A stretch of DNA of 14,672 nt. It comes from Pseudomonadota bacterium. GTDB taxonomy: Bacteria > Pseudomonadota > Alphaproteobacteria > Rhizobiales > Devosiaceae. The DNA lies in NCBI GenBank assembly GCA_023427545.1, contig JAEZBF010000247.1:1-14672 (forward strand). Reading direction: 5' to 3'. This document shows, one piece after another, positions 1 to 6,496 of this stretch. The notes beneath the pieces are model-generated. The model did not search any database and had not been told where the DNA came from. It saw only the letters and a program-made list of their open reading frames with translations. The translations under genes were made by a program, and so were the position numbers. Position 1 is the stretch's first letter. Every line of letters starts with the position of its first letter.

Positions 1-3
1 CAT
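1..3 (-). CDS. Start codon of a divergent gene leaving the window on the left
   Basis: Only the start codon lies in the window, so the product cannot be named. The complement of bases 1-3 is ATG, and bases 11-18 read GGGGAGGG on the minus strand, a very strong Shine-Dalgarno about eight bases before it. A LexA-type box lies about 70 bases upstream. In alphaproteobacteria such a box with a gene close downstream often marks an SOS gene (recA, lexA, imuA-imuB-dnaE2, uvrA), so a DNA-damage gene is a reasonable guess. This is inference from ribosome site and context only. Confidence 0.5.
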
Positions 4-71
4 CGGACGGCCCTCCCCTATTGAATTTGATACGCGGGTTGCCTCAGCCGCCCAGCTAGGGCCCTTTCTGA

Positions 72-86
72 GAACAAAAAGAGAAC
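72..86. promoter_or_regulatory. LexA-type SOS box, GAAC-N7-GAAC
   Basis: GAAC at 72-75 and GAAC at 83-86 are separated by exactly seven A-rich bases. This direct repeat (GTTC-N7-GTTC on the other strand) is the known LexA operator form of alphaproteobacteria, unlike the palindromic CTG-N10-CAG of enterobacteria. It sits between the left-going start codon at 3 and the first glycosyltransferase at 191. It most likely controls the left gene, which is nearer and has the better ribosome site. Control of the glycosyltransferase operon is possible but not shown. Confidence 0.6.
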
Positions 87-158
87 ATCAGGCGAAACGA
101 GAGTCAAGAGCGACGAGTTCCAGGTGAGCTCGGCTTGCCCGCTGGAAGCTATGTGCTA

Positions 159-174
159 GGAAGGCCCACCTTCC
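159..174 (+). other. Short hairpin in the leader of the GT8 operon
   Basis: GGAAGG at 159-164 and CCTTCC at 169-174 form a perfect 6-base stem with a CCCA loop, 16 bases before the first glycosyltransferase start. There is no U-tract, so it is not an ordinary terminator. The left arm contains the only purine-rich SD-like string near this gene, but it is too far from the ATG to be a normal ribosome site. Function unknown; it may be chance. Confidence 0.3.
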
Positions 175-190
175 CCGGACCTGCCGCTCG

Positions 191-1075
191 ATGGCTCAGC
201 CGATCCACATCGCTTTGACCTTCGACGATCCGTACTGGGCGCCGGCTTTTGCGACGATCCGCTCCATCTGCCTGACGACCCGCAGACGCGCCGACCTCAT
301 CTTCCATCTCTGCCATCGCTCGCTGTCGCCCGAGCACGCCGCCGATTTCTCCAAGATCACCGAGGAGTTCGGGTCGCAACTGCGGTTGTATGACATCGAC
401 GCGATGCCGCTCTTCGTCTCCGTGGCGGAGCGGGCGCCCTACAACCACCGGCTCTCCAACATCGTCTACGCGCGGCTGCTGTTCGCCGAGATCATGCCGC
501 CCGAAGTGACGCGGCTCACCTATCTCGACTGCGATATGATGGTCCGCGGCGCAATTGAGGAGATCGCTGAGGTTGATCTGCAGGGCTATCCGATAGCCGC
601 GGTGCCGGAAGCGCACGGCCTCCACATCGGACCGGGCCGCGACATCCGCAAGAACCGCGATCTCTTTGACCCTGCCGACAACTACTTCAACGCAGGACTC
701 ATCGTCATCGACATGGAGGGCTGGCGAAACGCTCGGATCCTCGAGCGTCTCGAAGCCGCGATCGCTGACGGCACGATGTCGCGGATCTATTACGATCAAG
801 ACCTGCTGAACATCATCTTTGCCCGTAACTGGTTGAAACTGGACCAGATGTGGAACCTGGTCGACCCTCGCCCCGTCCACCAGGGCCTTAACCCGAAGCT
901 GCTGCACTACACTGGCGCGGGCAAACCGTGGAAGCGCACGGCCAACGTTGCGTTCACGAGGATGTACCGGCACGTGATGACCAACGAAATCTACAACCGC
1001 TACCTGCGCTATCGTCTACGGCGGGCGTGGTTCGAACCCTTCCGCAAGATCGGCAACCTCATCAGGTACCGCTGA
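191..1075 (+). CDS. Family 8 glycosyltransferase, copy 1 (GT8-1)
   Basis: A 294-residue GT8 enzyme, expected to move a sugar from a nucleotide sugar to a glycan acceptor with retention of configuration, in the cytoplasm or at the inner membrane face. The GT-A core is complete: N-terminal nucleotide-binding strand with FDD (11-13), the metal-binding DxD as DCD at 113-115 inside YLDCDM, then YFNAG, YDQDLLN, and the C-terminal HYTGAGKPW, which matches the LgtC HxxGxxKPW motif that contacts the donor phosphates. After this comes a basic tail with YRHVMTNE, shared by all five copies. The ATG at 191 is chosen because it aligns with the other copies; no good ribosome site is visible before it. First gene of a seven-gene operon. 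It looks closest to GT8-2 (both have HIGPGR and NRDLFDPA). Donor and acceptor are not predictable. Confidence 0.9.
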   Translation: MAQPIHIALTFDDPYWAPAFATIRSICLTTRRRADLIFHLCHRSLSPEHAADFSKITEEFGSQLRLYDIDAMPLFVSVAERAPYNHRLSNIVYARLLFAEIMPPEVTRLTYLDCDMMVRGAIEEIAEVDLQGYPIAAVPEAHGLHIGPGRDIRKNRDLFDPADNYFNAGLIVIDMEGWRNARILERLEAAIADGTMSRIYYDQDLLNIIFARNWLKLDQMWNLVDPRPVHQGLNPKLLHYTGAGKPWKRTANVAFTRMYRHVMTNEIYNRYLRYRLRRAWFEPFRKIGNLIRYR

Positions 1076-1959
1076 TGTCCGGCCCGCCGATCCACATCGC
1101 ACTGACCTTCGACGACAAGTTTTGGGCGCCCGCCTATACGCTGATGCGCTCGATTTGCCTGACCACCGAGCGACGCGCGGACATTGTCTTTCACCTCTGC
1201 CATCTCTGGCTGAGCAACGAGCACAAGGCGGACATCGAACGCATCGCTGAGGAATTCGGTTCGACTCTGCGCTACTACGACCTGGACGTCGATCCGCAGT
1301 TCATTTCGCTAGCCAGGCGAGCACCGGCCTACGGGCAATCTAACTACATCGTCTATGCCCGGCTCCTCTTCGAAACGATCCTCCCCTCGGAGATCGACCG
1401 CCTCACCTACATCGACTGCGACATGATGGTGTGTGCACCCATCGAGGAAATCGCTGAGGCCGATCTTGAGGGTCATCCAATCGGAGCTGTCCCCGATCCA
1501 CATGGCATGCACATCGGTCCCGGTCGCGAGATGCGCGAGAACCGCGATCTGTTCGATCCGGCCGTGCCCTACTTCAACGCCGGGCTGATGGTCATCGACA
1601 TGGCAGGTTGGCGGGCGTCCAATGTCCCTGGCGAATTCCAGCGGATCGTGGCCGACGGCACCATTGCCCGCCTCCACTACGCCGACCAGGACATCCTGAA
1701 CATCGTGTTTAGGAGGAATTGGCACGCTTTCGACCAGCTCTGGAACGTGACTGATCCGCAGCGCGCCCATGAGGGGCTCAAGCCCAAGCTGTTGCACTAC
1801 ACCGGTCACAAAAAGCCCTGGAAGGCCCGTCCGCTGGACCGCAACACGGGCATCGGGTTTGCCCGAATGTACCGCCATGTCATGACCAACGAGCTCTATT
1901 GGCGGTATACGAAGTTTCGCTGGAAGGGTGAGCTCAAGCGACTGATCTGGTCGAAATGA
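1075..1959 (+). CDS. Family 8 glycosyltransferase, copy 2 (GT8-2)
   Basis: A 294-residue GT8 paralogue. Its ATG shares one base with the GT8-1 stop (TGATG). The frame stays open upstream to 928, but that part overlaps GT8-1, and the start at 1075 matches the N-termini of the other copies (MSGPPIHIALTFDD). A weak AGGT lies about nine bases upstream, so translation is probably coupled. Visible motifs: FDD near the N-terminus, DCD at 114-116, YFNAG, ADQDILN, HYTGHKKPW, then YRHVMTNE and a short basic tail. All expected catalytic motifs are intact, so it should be active. Nearest relative in the array is GT8-1, which suggests a recent duplication followed by divergence. Substrate unknown. Confidence 0.9.
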   Translation: MSGPPIHIALTFDDKFWAPAYTLMRSICLTTERRADIVFHLCHLWLSNEHKADIERIAEEFGSTLRYYDLDVDPQFISLARRAPAYGQSNYIVYARLLFETILPSEIDRLTYIDCDMMVCAPIEEIAEADLEGHPIGAVPDPHGMHIGPGREMRENRDLFDPAVPYFNAGLMVIDMAGWRASNVPGEFQRIVADGTIARLHYADQDILNIVFRRNWHAFDQLWNVTDPQRAHEGLKPKLLHYTGHKKPWKARPLDRNTGIGFARMYRHVMTNELYWRYTKFRWKGELKRLIWSK

Positions 1960-2819
1960 GCGGCGCGATCCATGTGGCGCTGACGTTCGACGATCGCTTC
2001 TGGGCGCCGGCCTATGCAGTCATGCGCTCCATCTGCCTTGCGAGCGGGCGTCGAAGCGATCTGCGGTTTCACCTGTTTTACCGCGGACTCTCCGGCGATC
2101 ACCGCCGGGTTCTTGATGCCATTGATACCGAATTCGGCGCAGGGCTCATTGACTACGACCTGTCGGCCAATGCTGGGTTCACCGGTTTCCTCGAGGGGAT
2201 GAGCTTCCACCCGCGGCTGAGCAACCTCGTCTATGCCCGGCTGATGCTCGACGAACTGCTCCCATCGGGCATCGAACGGGTAATCTATCTCGATTGCGAC
2301 ATGTTGGTACGGTCGCCGATCGAGGTCCTAGCCGAGCTCGATCTGGAGGGAAAGCCGATAGCCGCCGTGCTCGACCCGCACCGGCACCGCGCGATGCTCG
2401 GGCGGGATTTCCGGCAGAATGCGGACCTCTTCCGGTTCGACATGGCTTACTTCAATGCAGGGATGATGGTGATCGACCGCAGGCCTTACGCCGCGGCCGA
2501 TCTGCCTGGGCGGACGCGGGCCTACCACCAGCAGGGGGTGCTCACCCGGGTGCAATACGACCAGGCGGTGCTGAACCTGGTCTTCGCCGGCAACTGGCTG
2601 GCGCTCGACTTCCGCTGGAACCTGATCAACCCCGAGCCGGCCCACGAGGTGCTGGAACCACACATCGTGCACTATACCGGTCCGAAGAAGCCGTGGCAGC
2701 CGGTGTTCGGCGTCGCTTTCGCGCAAGCCTACCGGCACACCATGACCAACGAGGTGTACTACCGCTATATGCGCGAGCGGATTGCCGACCGGTTCCGCTT
2801 CCCCGGACGGAAGGGCTGA
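1956..2819 (+). CDS. Family 8 glycosyltransferase, copy 3 (GT8-3)
   Basis: A 287-residue GT8 paralogue starting in a 4-base ATGA overlap with GT8-2, with no separate ribosome site; termination-reinitiation is likely. Motifs: TFDDRFWAPAY at the N-terminus, DCD at 113-115, YFNAGMMVID, YDQAVLN, HYTGPKKPW, YRHTMTNE, and a basic C-terminus. In YDQAVLN, Ala replaces the second Asp of the QD pair seen in the other copies (YDQD, ADQD, FQDQD, YHDQD). This position lies near the active site in LgtC-like enzymes, so specificity or rate may differ. Substrate unknown. Confidence 0.88.
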   Translation: MSGAIHVALTFDDRFWAPAYAVMRSICLASGRRSDLRFHLFYRGLSGDHRRVLDAIDTEFGAGLIDYDLSANAGFTGFLEGMSFHPRLSNLVYARLMLDELLPSGIERVIYLDCDMLVRSPIEVLAELDLEGKPIAAVLDPHRHRAMLGRDFRQNADLFRFDMAYFNAGMMVIDRRPYAAADLPGRTRAYHQQGVLTRVQYDQAVLNLVFAGNWLALDFRWNLINPEPAHEVLEPHIVHYTGPKKPWQPVFGVAFAQAYRHTMTNEVYYRYMRERIADRFRFPGRKG

Positions 2820-2821
2820 GG

Positions 2822-3700
2822 ATGGCCGGACCCATCCACATCGTACTCACGTTCGACGACAAGTTCTGGGCGCCTGCCTACGCGACGATGCGCTCGGTCT
2901 GCATGACCACGCATCGGCGGCGAGACTTGGTCTTCCACCTCTGTCATGTCGGCCTATCCGCTGCCCATCGCGGGGAGCTCGAGGCGATCACGACTGAATA
3001 CGGCGCGACGCTGAAGGACTACGACCTGGGGCAGACTGACCATCTGACCGGCAGGTCTGCGCAGCTGCCCGCAATGACTGCCGAGCGCTACCACGTAATT
3101 GTCTACGCGCGGCTGTTCCTAGCCGACATCCTGCCATCGGACATAGACCGGGTGGTGTTCCTCGACTGCGATCTGTTCGTCCGCACCGCCATCGAGCAAC
3201 TGGCGGAAATGGACCTCCAGGGGAACGTCATGGCCGCGGTGCTCGAGCCGCGGCGTCATGGCTTCCAAACCTATCGTGAGATGCGCCCCAAGCGGTACTT
3301 CGACACCGCCGACCCGTACTTCAATGCAGGGGTAATGCTGATCGATTTCCAGAAATGGCGAGAGATCGACTTCATGGCCGAGCTTGAGGCGCGGCTGACA
3401 CCCGAGGAAATTAAGGGCCTGTTCCAGGATCAGGACATCCTCAATGTCGTGATGAAGGATCGTTGGTTGGTCCTCGACTACCGGTGGAACTTCCAGGACG
3501 CGGTAGTCGAGCACGAACCGCTCGATCCGCTGATCGCGCACTACACCGGGCCGCGCAAGCCGTGGCTCTACACCGGGCGTGCCGCCTACAAGCGGCTATA
3601 TCGCCACATCATGACCAATCGCATCTTCTTCATGTACCTGCGCGAGCGGATGCGGTTGCGGTGGGTGTCGCGTTTGCGGCGTTTGATCGGCCGCAAATGA
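2822..3700 (+). CDS. Family 8 glycosyltransferase, copy 4 (GT8-4)
   Basis: A 292-residue GT8 paralogue beginning two bases after the GT8-3 stop. The frame extends upstream to 2294, but that region is GT8-3 in another frame, and MAGPIHIVLTFDD at 2822 aligns with the sister copies. GGAAGG about ten bases upstream can serve as ribosome site. Motifs: FDDKFWAPAY, DCD at 115-117 within FLDCDLFV, YFNAGVMLID, FQDQDILN, HYTGPRKPW, YRHIMTN, then an arginine-rich tail. It differs most from copies 1-3 in the segment between the N-terminal strand and DxD and in the region after DxD (REMRPKRYFD instead of NRDLF). Probably active; donor and acceptor unknown. Confidence 0.9.
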   Translation: MAGPIHIVLTFDDKFWAPAYATMRSVCMTTHRRRDLVFHLCHVGLSAAHRGELEAITTEYGATLKDYDLGQTDHLTGRSAQLPAMTAERYHVIVYARLFLADILPSDIDRVVFLDCDLFVRTAIEQLAEMDLQGNVMAAVLEPRRHGFQTYREMRPKRYFDTADPYFNAGVMLIDFQKWREIDFMAELEARLTPEEIKGLFQDQDILNVVMKDRWLVLDYRWNFQDAVVEHEPLDPLIAHYTGPRKPWLYTGRAAYKRLYRHIMTNRIFFMYLRERMRLRWVSRLRRLIGRK

Positions 3701-4581
3701 ACGCGCTCCACGTCGTTCTTTGCTTCGACGATTACTTCTGGGCGCCGGCCTACGCGACTGTGCGATCGGTTGCGATCTCGACGCGGCGACGCGCAGATCT
3801 CGTGTTCCACCTCTACGAGTGGGAGGTGAGCGCCGAGCATCGTACCGATCTCGACGCCATCAGCAGCGAGTTCGGGGCGCAGGTGGTGCACCACGCGCTC
3901 GAGCAAGATGCGCACGTGGTGGCCATGCTGGAGCGGCTGCCGGGCACCCGCGCCTTCCCTCCAGTGGTCTACGCGCGGCTGCTGCTCGACCGCCTACTTC
4001 CGCCCGAGGTCACGCGCTTCCTCTATCTTGACAGTGACGTGCTGGTTCGGGCGCCGATCGAGCAATTGATCGAGCTCGACCTCGAGGGCCACGTGATCGC
4101 TGCGGCCCCCGAGCCCGGTCGGCACCGTCTCATCCTGGGCGACGACATGCGAGGACGGCGCTCGCCGTTCCACGCGGCCGATCCCTACTTCAATTCCGGA
4201 GTGATCCTTGCCGACCGGGGGGAGTGGGCGGAGGCCGACCTGCCCGGCCTGCTGGAACGGCTCATCGCGACGGGAGAGATCAGGCAGCTCTATCACGACC
4301 AGGACGTGCTGAATCTGGCGTTCCGGGGCAGGTTCCTGCAGCTCGATCCTCTCTGGAATTTAACCCGGCCGCACCCTGCGCACCGCTCGCTCGATCCCCA
4401 CATCGTCCACTACACAACCGGGCTCAAACCCTGGAGCGCGCTGTCGCTGGCGCCGTTCGCGACGACCTACAGGCACGTGATGACGCGGGAGCTTGCGGCG
4501 CGGTATGCACGTTATCGGTGGGGTGTGCGGCTGAGGCGCCTGTTCGGCGGCGGCCGGCCGCGATCCGCCGGCAAGGAGTGA
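3697..4581 (+). CDS. Family 8 glycosyltransferase, copy 5 (GT8-5), divergent motifs
   Basis: A 294-residue GT8 paralogue in a 4-base ATGA overlap with GT8-4. The upstream frame to 3463 is a shadow of GT8-4; MNALHVVLCFDD at 3697 fits the family. It is the most divergent copy. The metal motif is DSD (112-114) rather than DCD. YFNSG replaces YFNAG. The C-terminal motif reads HYTTGLKPW from His238, so the Gly normally three residues after His is Thr and the next residue is Gly, with His-to-Lys spacing kept. The tail YRHVMTRE and the basic end are retained. It may use another donor, or tolerate the change. Last glycosyltransferase of the operon. Confidence 0.88.
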   Translation: MNALHVVLCFDDYFWAPAYATVRSVAISTRRRADLVFHLYEWEVSAEHRTDLDAISSEFGAQVVHHALEQDAHVVAMLERLPGTRAFPPVVYARLLLDRLLPPEVTRFLYLDSDVLVRAPIEQLIELDLEGHVIAAAPEPGRHRLILGDDMRGRRSPFHAADPYFNSGVILADRGEWAEADLPGLLERLIATGEIRQLYHDQDVLNLAFRGRFLQLDPLWNLTRPHPAHRSLDPHIVHYTTGLKPWSALSLAPFATTYRHVMTRELAARYARYRWGVRLRRLFGGGRPRSAGKE

Positions 4582-4584
4582 CAG

Positions 4585-5025
4585 ATGTTCGACGCCCTCC
4601 AGCGTCTATTCAACCGGCCGCAGGCGACGGCTCTCGACAACGACCCCAGGCTGGCGGTCGCAGCGCTGCTCGTCCACCTTTCGGCAGTCGATGGGACGGT
4701 GCTGCCGGAAGAGCGGGAGGCGATGAAGGGGGCGCTCCAGGATCACTACGGCCTGACCGAGGACGAGGTCGACCGGCTGATCGCTGAGGCGACGCGCCGG
4801 GACGCTCAATCCGTCGACTTCTACCGCTTCACCTCGGCGCTGGCGAACCTTCCCGAAGCGGAGAAGATCGAGGTCGTGCGGATGATGTGGCAGGTGGTCT
4901 TTGCCGATCGCAAGAACCACGAGATGGAAGACAACATGGTGTGGCGGATCGCGGAGCTGATCGGCGTCTCTGCACGCGAGCGCACCAAGCTGCGGAACCA
5001 GATGGCGCGGGAGGATAAGCCATGA
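4585..5025 (+). CDS. TerB-like (tellurite resistance B fold) protein
   Basis: A 146-residue all-helical soluble protein of the TerB-like family. Visible family features are the acidic AVDGTVLPEE near residue 35 and ADRKNHEMED followed by a helix ending RIAELIGVS in the C-terminal half. TerB domains bind metal ions and act as adaptors at membranes in stress-related complexes; many free-standing copies have no known role and no link to tellurite. It starts three bases after the GT8-5 stop with AAGGAG as a strong ribosome site, so it can be translated more strongly than the preceding genes. It overlaps the next gene by ATGA. No terA, terC, terD or terE lies nearby, so a resistance role is not supported. 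Confidence 0.8.
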   Translation: MFDALQRLFNRPQATALDNDPRLAVAALLVHLSAVDGTVLPEEREAMKGALQDHYGLTEDEVDRLIAEATRRDAQSVDFYRFTSALANLPEAEKIEVVRMMWQVVFADRKNHEMEDNMVWRIAELIGVSARERTKLRNQMAREDKP

Positions 5026-5339
5026 TCATCACCACCACACCGTCGATCGACGGGCGGCCGATCCGCGAGTATCTCGGGCTCGTCACCGGCGAGGTCATCG
5101 TGGGCGCAAACATCTTCAAGGACCTGTTCGCGGGCATCAGGGATATCGTGGGCGGGCGCTCGGGCGCTTACGAGGGGGCGTTGCGCGATGCGCGCCACGA
5201 GGCCACCAGAGAGCTCGAGGCCGAGGCGCACCGGCTCGGCGCCGACGCGGTGGTCGGTATCGACATCGACTACGAGGTCGTGGGCGCCCAGGGATCGATG
5301 CTGATGGTGTCGATCTCGGGGACCGCGGTCCGGCTCTAG
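5022..5339 (+). CDS. YbjQ-family (DUF74) protein
   Basis: A 105-residue protein covering the whole YbjQ family (PF01906). Typical features are the N-terminal ITTTPSIDGRPI, then GEVIVGANIFKD, a central helix rich in Arg and Glu (ALRDARHEATRELEAEA), and GADAVVGIDIDYEVVG. The family forms homo-oligomeric rings and is loosely called heavy-metal binding, but its biological role is not established. The start is in a 4-base ATGA overlap with the TerB-like gene and has GGGAGGAT as ribosome site. It ends the plus-strand operon: its TAG directly abuts the stop codon of the minus-strand gene, with no terminator space. Confidence 0.88.
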   Translation: MIITTTPSIDGRPIREYLGLVTGEVIVGANIFKDLFAGIRDIVGGRSGAYEGALRDARHEATRELEAEAHRLGADAVVGIDIDYEVVGAQGSMLMVSISGTAVRL

Positions 5340-5888
5340 CTACCAGGCCTTGAAGTTGCCGACGATCTCGGGGTCGTCCTTGTCGCAGGCAAAGGCCTTG
5401 CGCGCATCGGCAGCTTTCCGGGCGAGCTCGTTGGCATCGGGATTGGCGAGCGCGTCGATATAGGCGGTGTGGCAGGTCGCCCCAGGCTCGATGCGCGTGA
5501 CGACCAGGACCTGGCCGGGCGCAGCGCCTTCACCGCCGCCCACGAAGTAGCGCACGATGGTCGCGAAGGGCCGCCAGCCGCCGCTCGCGTTGGTGAGGCG
5601 CCATTCCACCTTGGGTCCGAGATAGTTGAACGGCGGCAGCGTCTGCTCGGCCGCGGGCTCCTTGTCGGCGCCGAAGCCGTAGCTGAGGAAGAAGCGCAGG
5701 TCGCTCTCGGCGACGTAGACAGGCATGCCCTTGTAGCCGGGGCAGGCCCAGGAAGTGCCGAAGTCGTCCGACTCCATGACGAGACAGTCATCGAGGTTGA
5801 TGTCGGTGTATGCCGACTGGAATTCGGCCGCCGCGGCGGGCATCGCGACGGCGGCAAGCGCGGCAACGGCGACAAGGACGGGGCGCAT
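5340..5888 (-). CDS. Secreted protein of unknown function
   Basis: I do not recognise a family. The 182-residue product starts with a clear Sec signal peptide (MRP, hydrophobic VLVAVAALAAVA, then AAAA before EF at about residue 21), so it is probably periplasmic. The mature part has four cysteines (near DDC, ACPG, TCHTAY and FACDKD), which could form two disulfides, and a YFVGG/VLVVTRIEP stretch that looks like beta structure. The frame is open further upstream, but the longer start would overlap ppa. The ATG at 5888 has GGAGGAG about five bases before it and begins the signal peptide. It is divergent from ppa (67 bases between) and convergent with ybjQ with zero spacing. Confidence 0.75.
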   Translation of the reverse strand: MRPVLVAVAALAAVAMPAAAAEFQSAYTDINLDDCLVMESDDFGTSWACPGYKGMPVYVAESDLRFFLSYGFGADKEPAAEQTLPPFNYLGPKVEWRLTNASGGWRPFATIVRYFVGGGEGAAPGQVLVVTRIEPGATCHTAYIDALANPDANELARKAADARKAFACDKDDPEIVGNFKAW

Positions 5889-5955
5889 CGAACTCCTCCA
5901 TATAGCGTTGAGGCGATTATTGCCTGCCTCGCTCCCGCCGCATAGGTTCCGCCGC

Positions 5956-6489
5956 ATGAACATCGACGCCATTGCCATCGGCAAGAACCCACCTGACGAC
6001 ATCAACGTCATCATCGAAGTGCCCCTCGGGGGCGAGCCCATCAAGTACGAAATCGACAAGGCCAGCGGTGCGCTGTTCGTCGACCGTTTCCTCTATACGC
6101 CCATGCGCTACCCGGGGAATTACGGCTTCATCCCCCATACGCTTTGCGGCGACGGCGATCCGCTCGACGTGCTGGTGATGAATTCGCGGCCGCTGGTGCC
6201 CGGCGCCGTCGTTCGCTGCCGGCCGCTGGGCGTGCTGTTCATGGAGGACGACGGCGGGCAGGACGAGAAGGTGCTGGCGGTGCCGGTGCACAAGCTCACC
6301 GCGATGTACGACAAGTACCATGACATCGGCGACGTGCAGGACATCCAGGTCGAGCGGGTGAAGCACTTCTTCACGCACTACAAGGACCTCGAGCCGGGCA
6401 AGTGGGCCAAGATCAGCCACGTCGGCAACGCCGCCGAGGCGCGGAAGGTCATCGTCGACGCCATCGAGATGGCGAAGTCCGCCACCTGA
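5956..6489 (+). CDS. ppa: Inorganic pyrophosphatase (family I, soluble)
   Basis: A 177-residue cytoplasmic enzyme that hydrolyses pyrophosphate to two phosphates, pulling biosynthetic reactions (including nucleotide-sugar formation) forward. The family I signature DGDPLD is at 66-71. The residues known from E. coli PPase are in register one position later: Lys30, Glu32, Arg44, Tyr56, Asp66, Asp68, Asp71. Length is normal for the bacterial hexameric enzyme. The frame is open upstream to 5755, but MNIDAIAIGKNPP at 5956 is the usual N-terminus. No clear Shine-Dalgarno precedes it, and the transcript may be nearly leaderless. It is followed after seven bases by the CPT-like kinase, so the two are likely cotranscribed. 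Confidence 0.95.
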   Translation: MNIDAIAIGKNPPDDINVIIEVPLGGEPIKYEIDKASGALFVDRFLYTPMRYPGNYGFIPHTLCGDGDPLDVLVMNSRPLVPGAVVRCRPLGVLFMEDDGGQDEKVLAVPVHKLTAMYDKYHDIGDVQDIQVERVKHFFTHYKDLEPGKWAKISHVGNAAEARKVIVDAIEMAKSAT

Positions 6490-6496
6490 TGATGCC

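Noticed and set aside
149..973. Long minus-strand open frame opposite GT8-1, with similar long frames opposite the other GT8 genes
   Set aside because: High GC gives long antisense frames. The translations are rich in Arg, His, Val and Asp with no family pattern, while the plus-strand frames encode clear GT8 enzymes.
928..1074. Upstream extension of GT8-2 (and likewise of GT8-4 from 2294 and GT8-5 from 3463)
   Set aside because: These parts overlap the previous GT8 gene in another frame and show no similarity to GT8 N-termini. The internal ATGs at 1075, 2822 and 3697 align with all paralogues and with the neighbouring stop codons.
4585..5025. A tellurite-resistance operon
   Set aside because: Only a TerB-like domain is present. 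No TerA, TerC, TerD, TerE or TerZ gene lies near, and stand-alone TerB-like proteins are common without a tellurite role.
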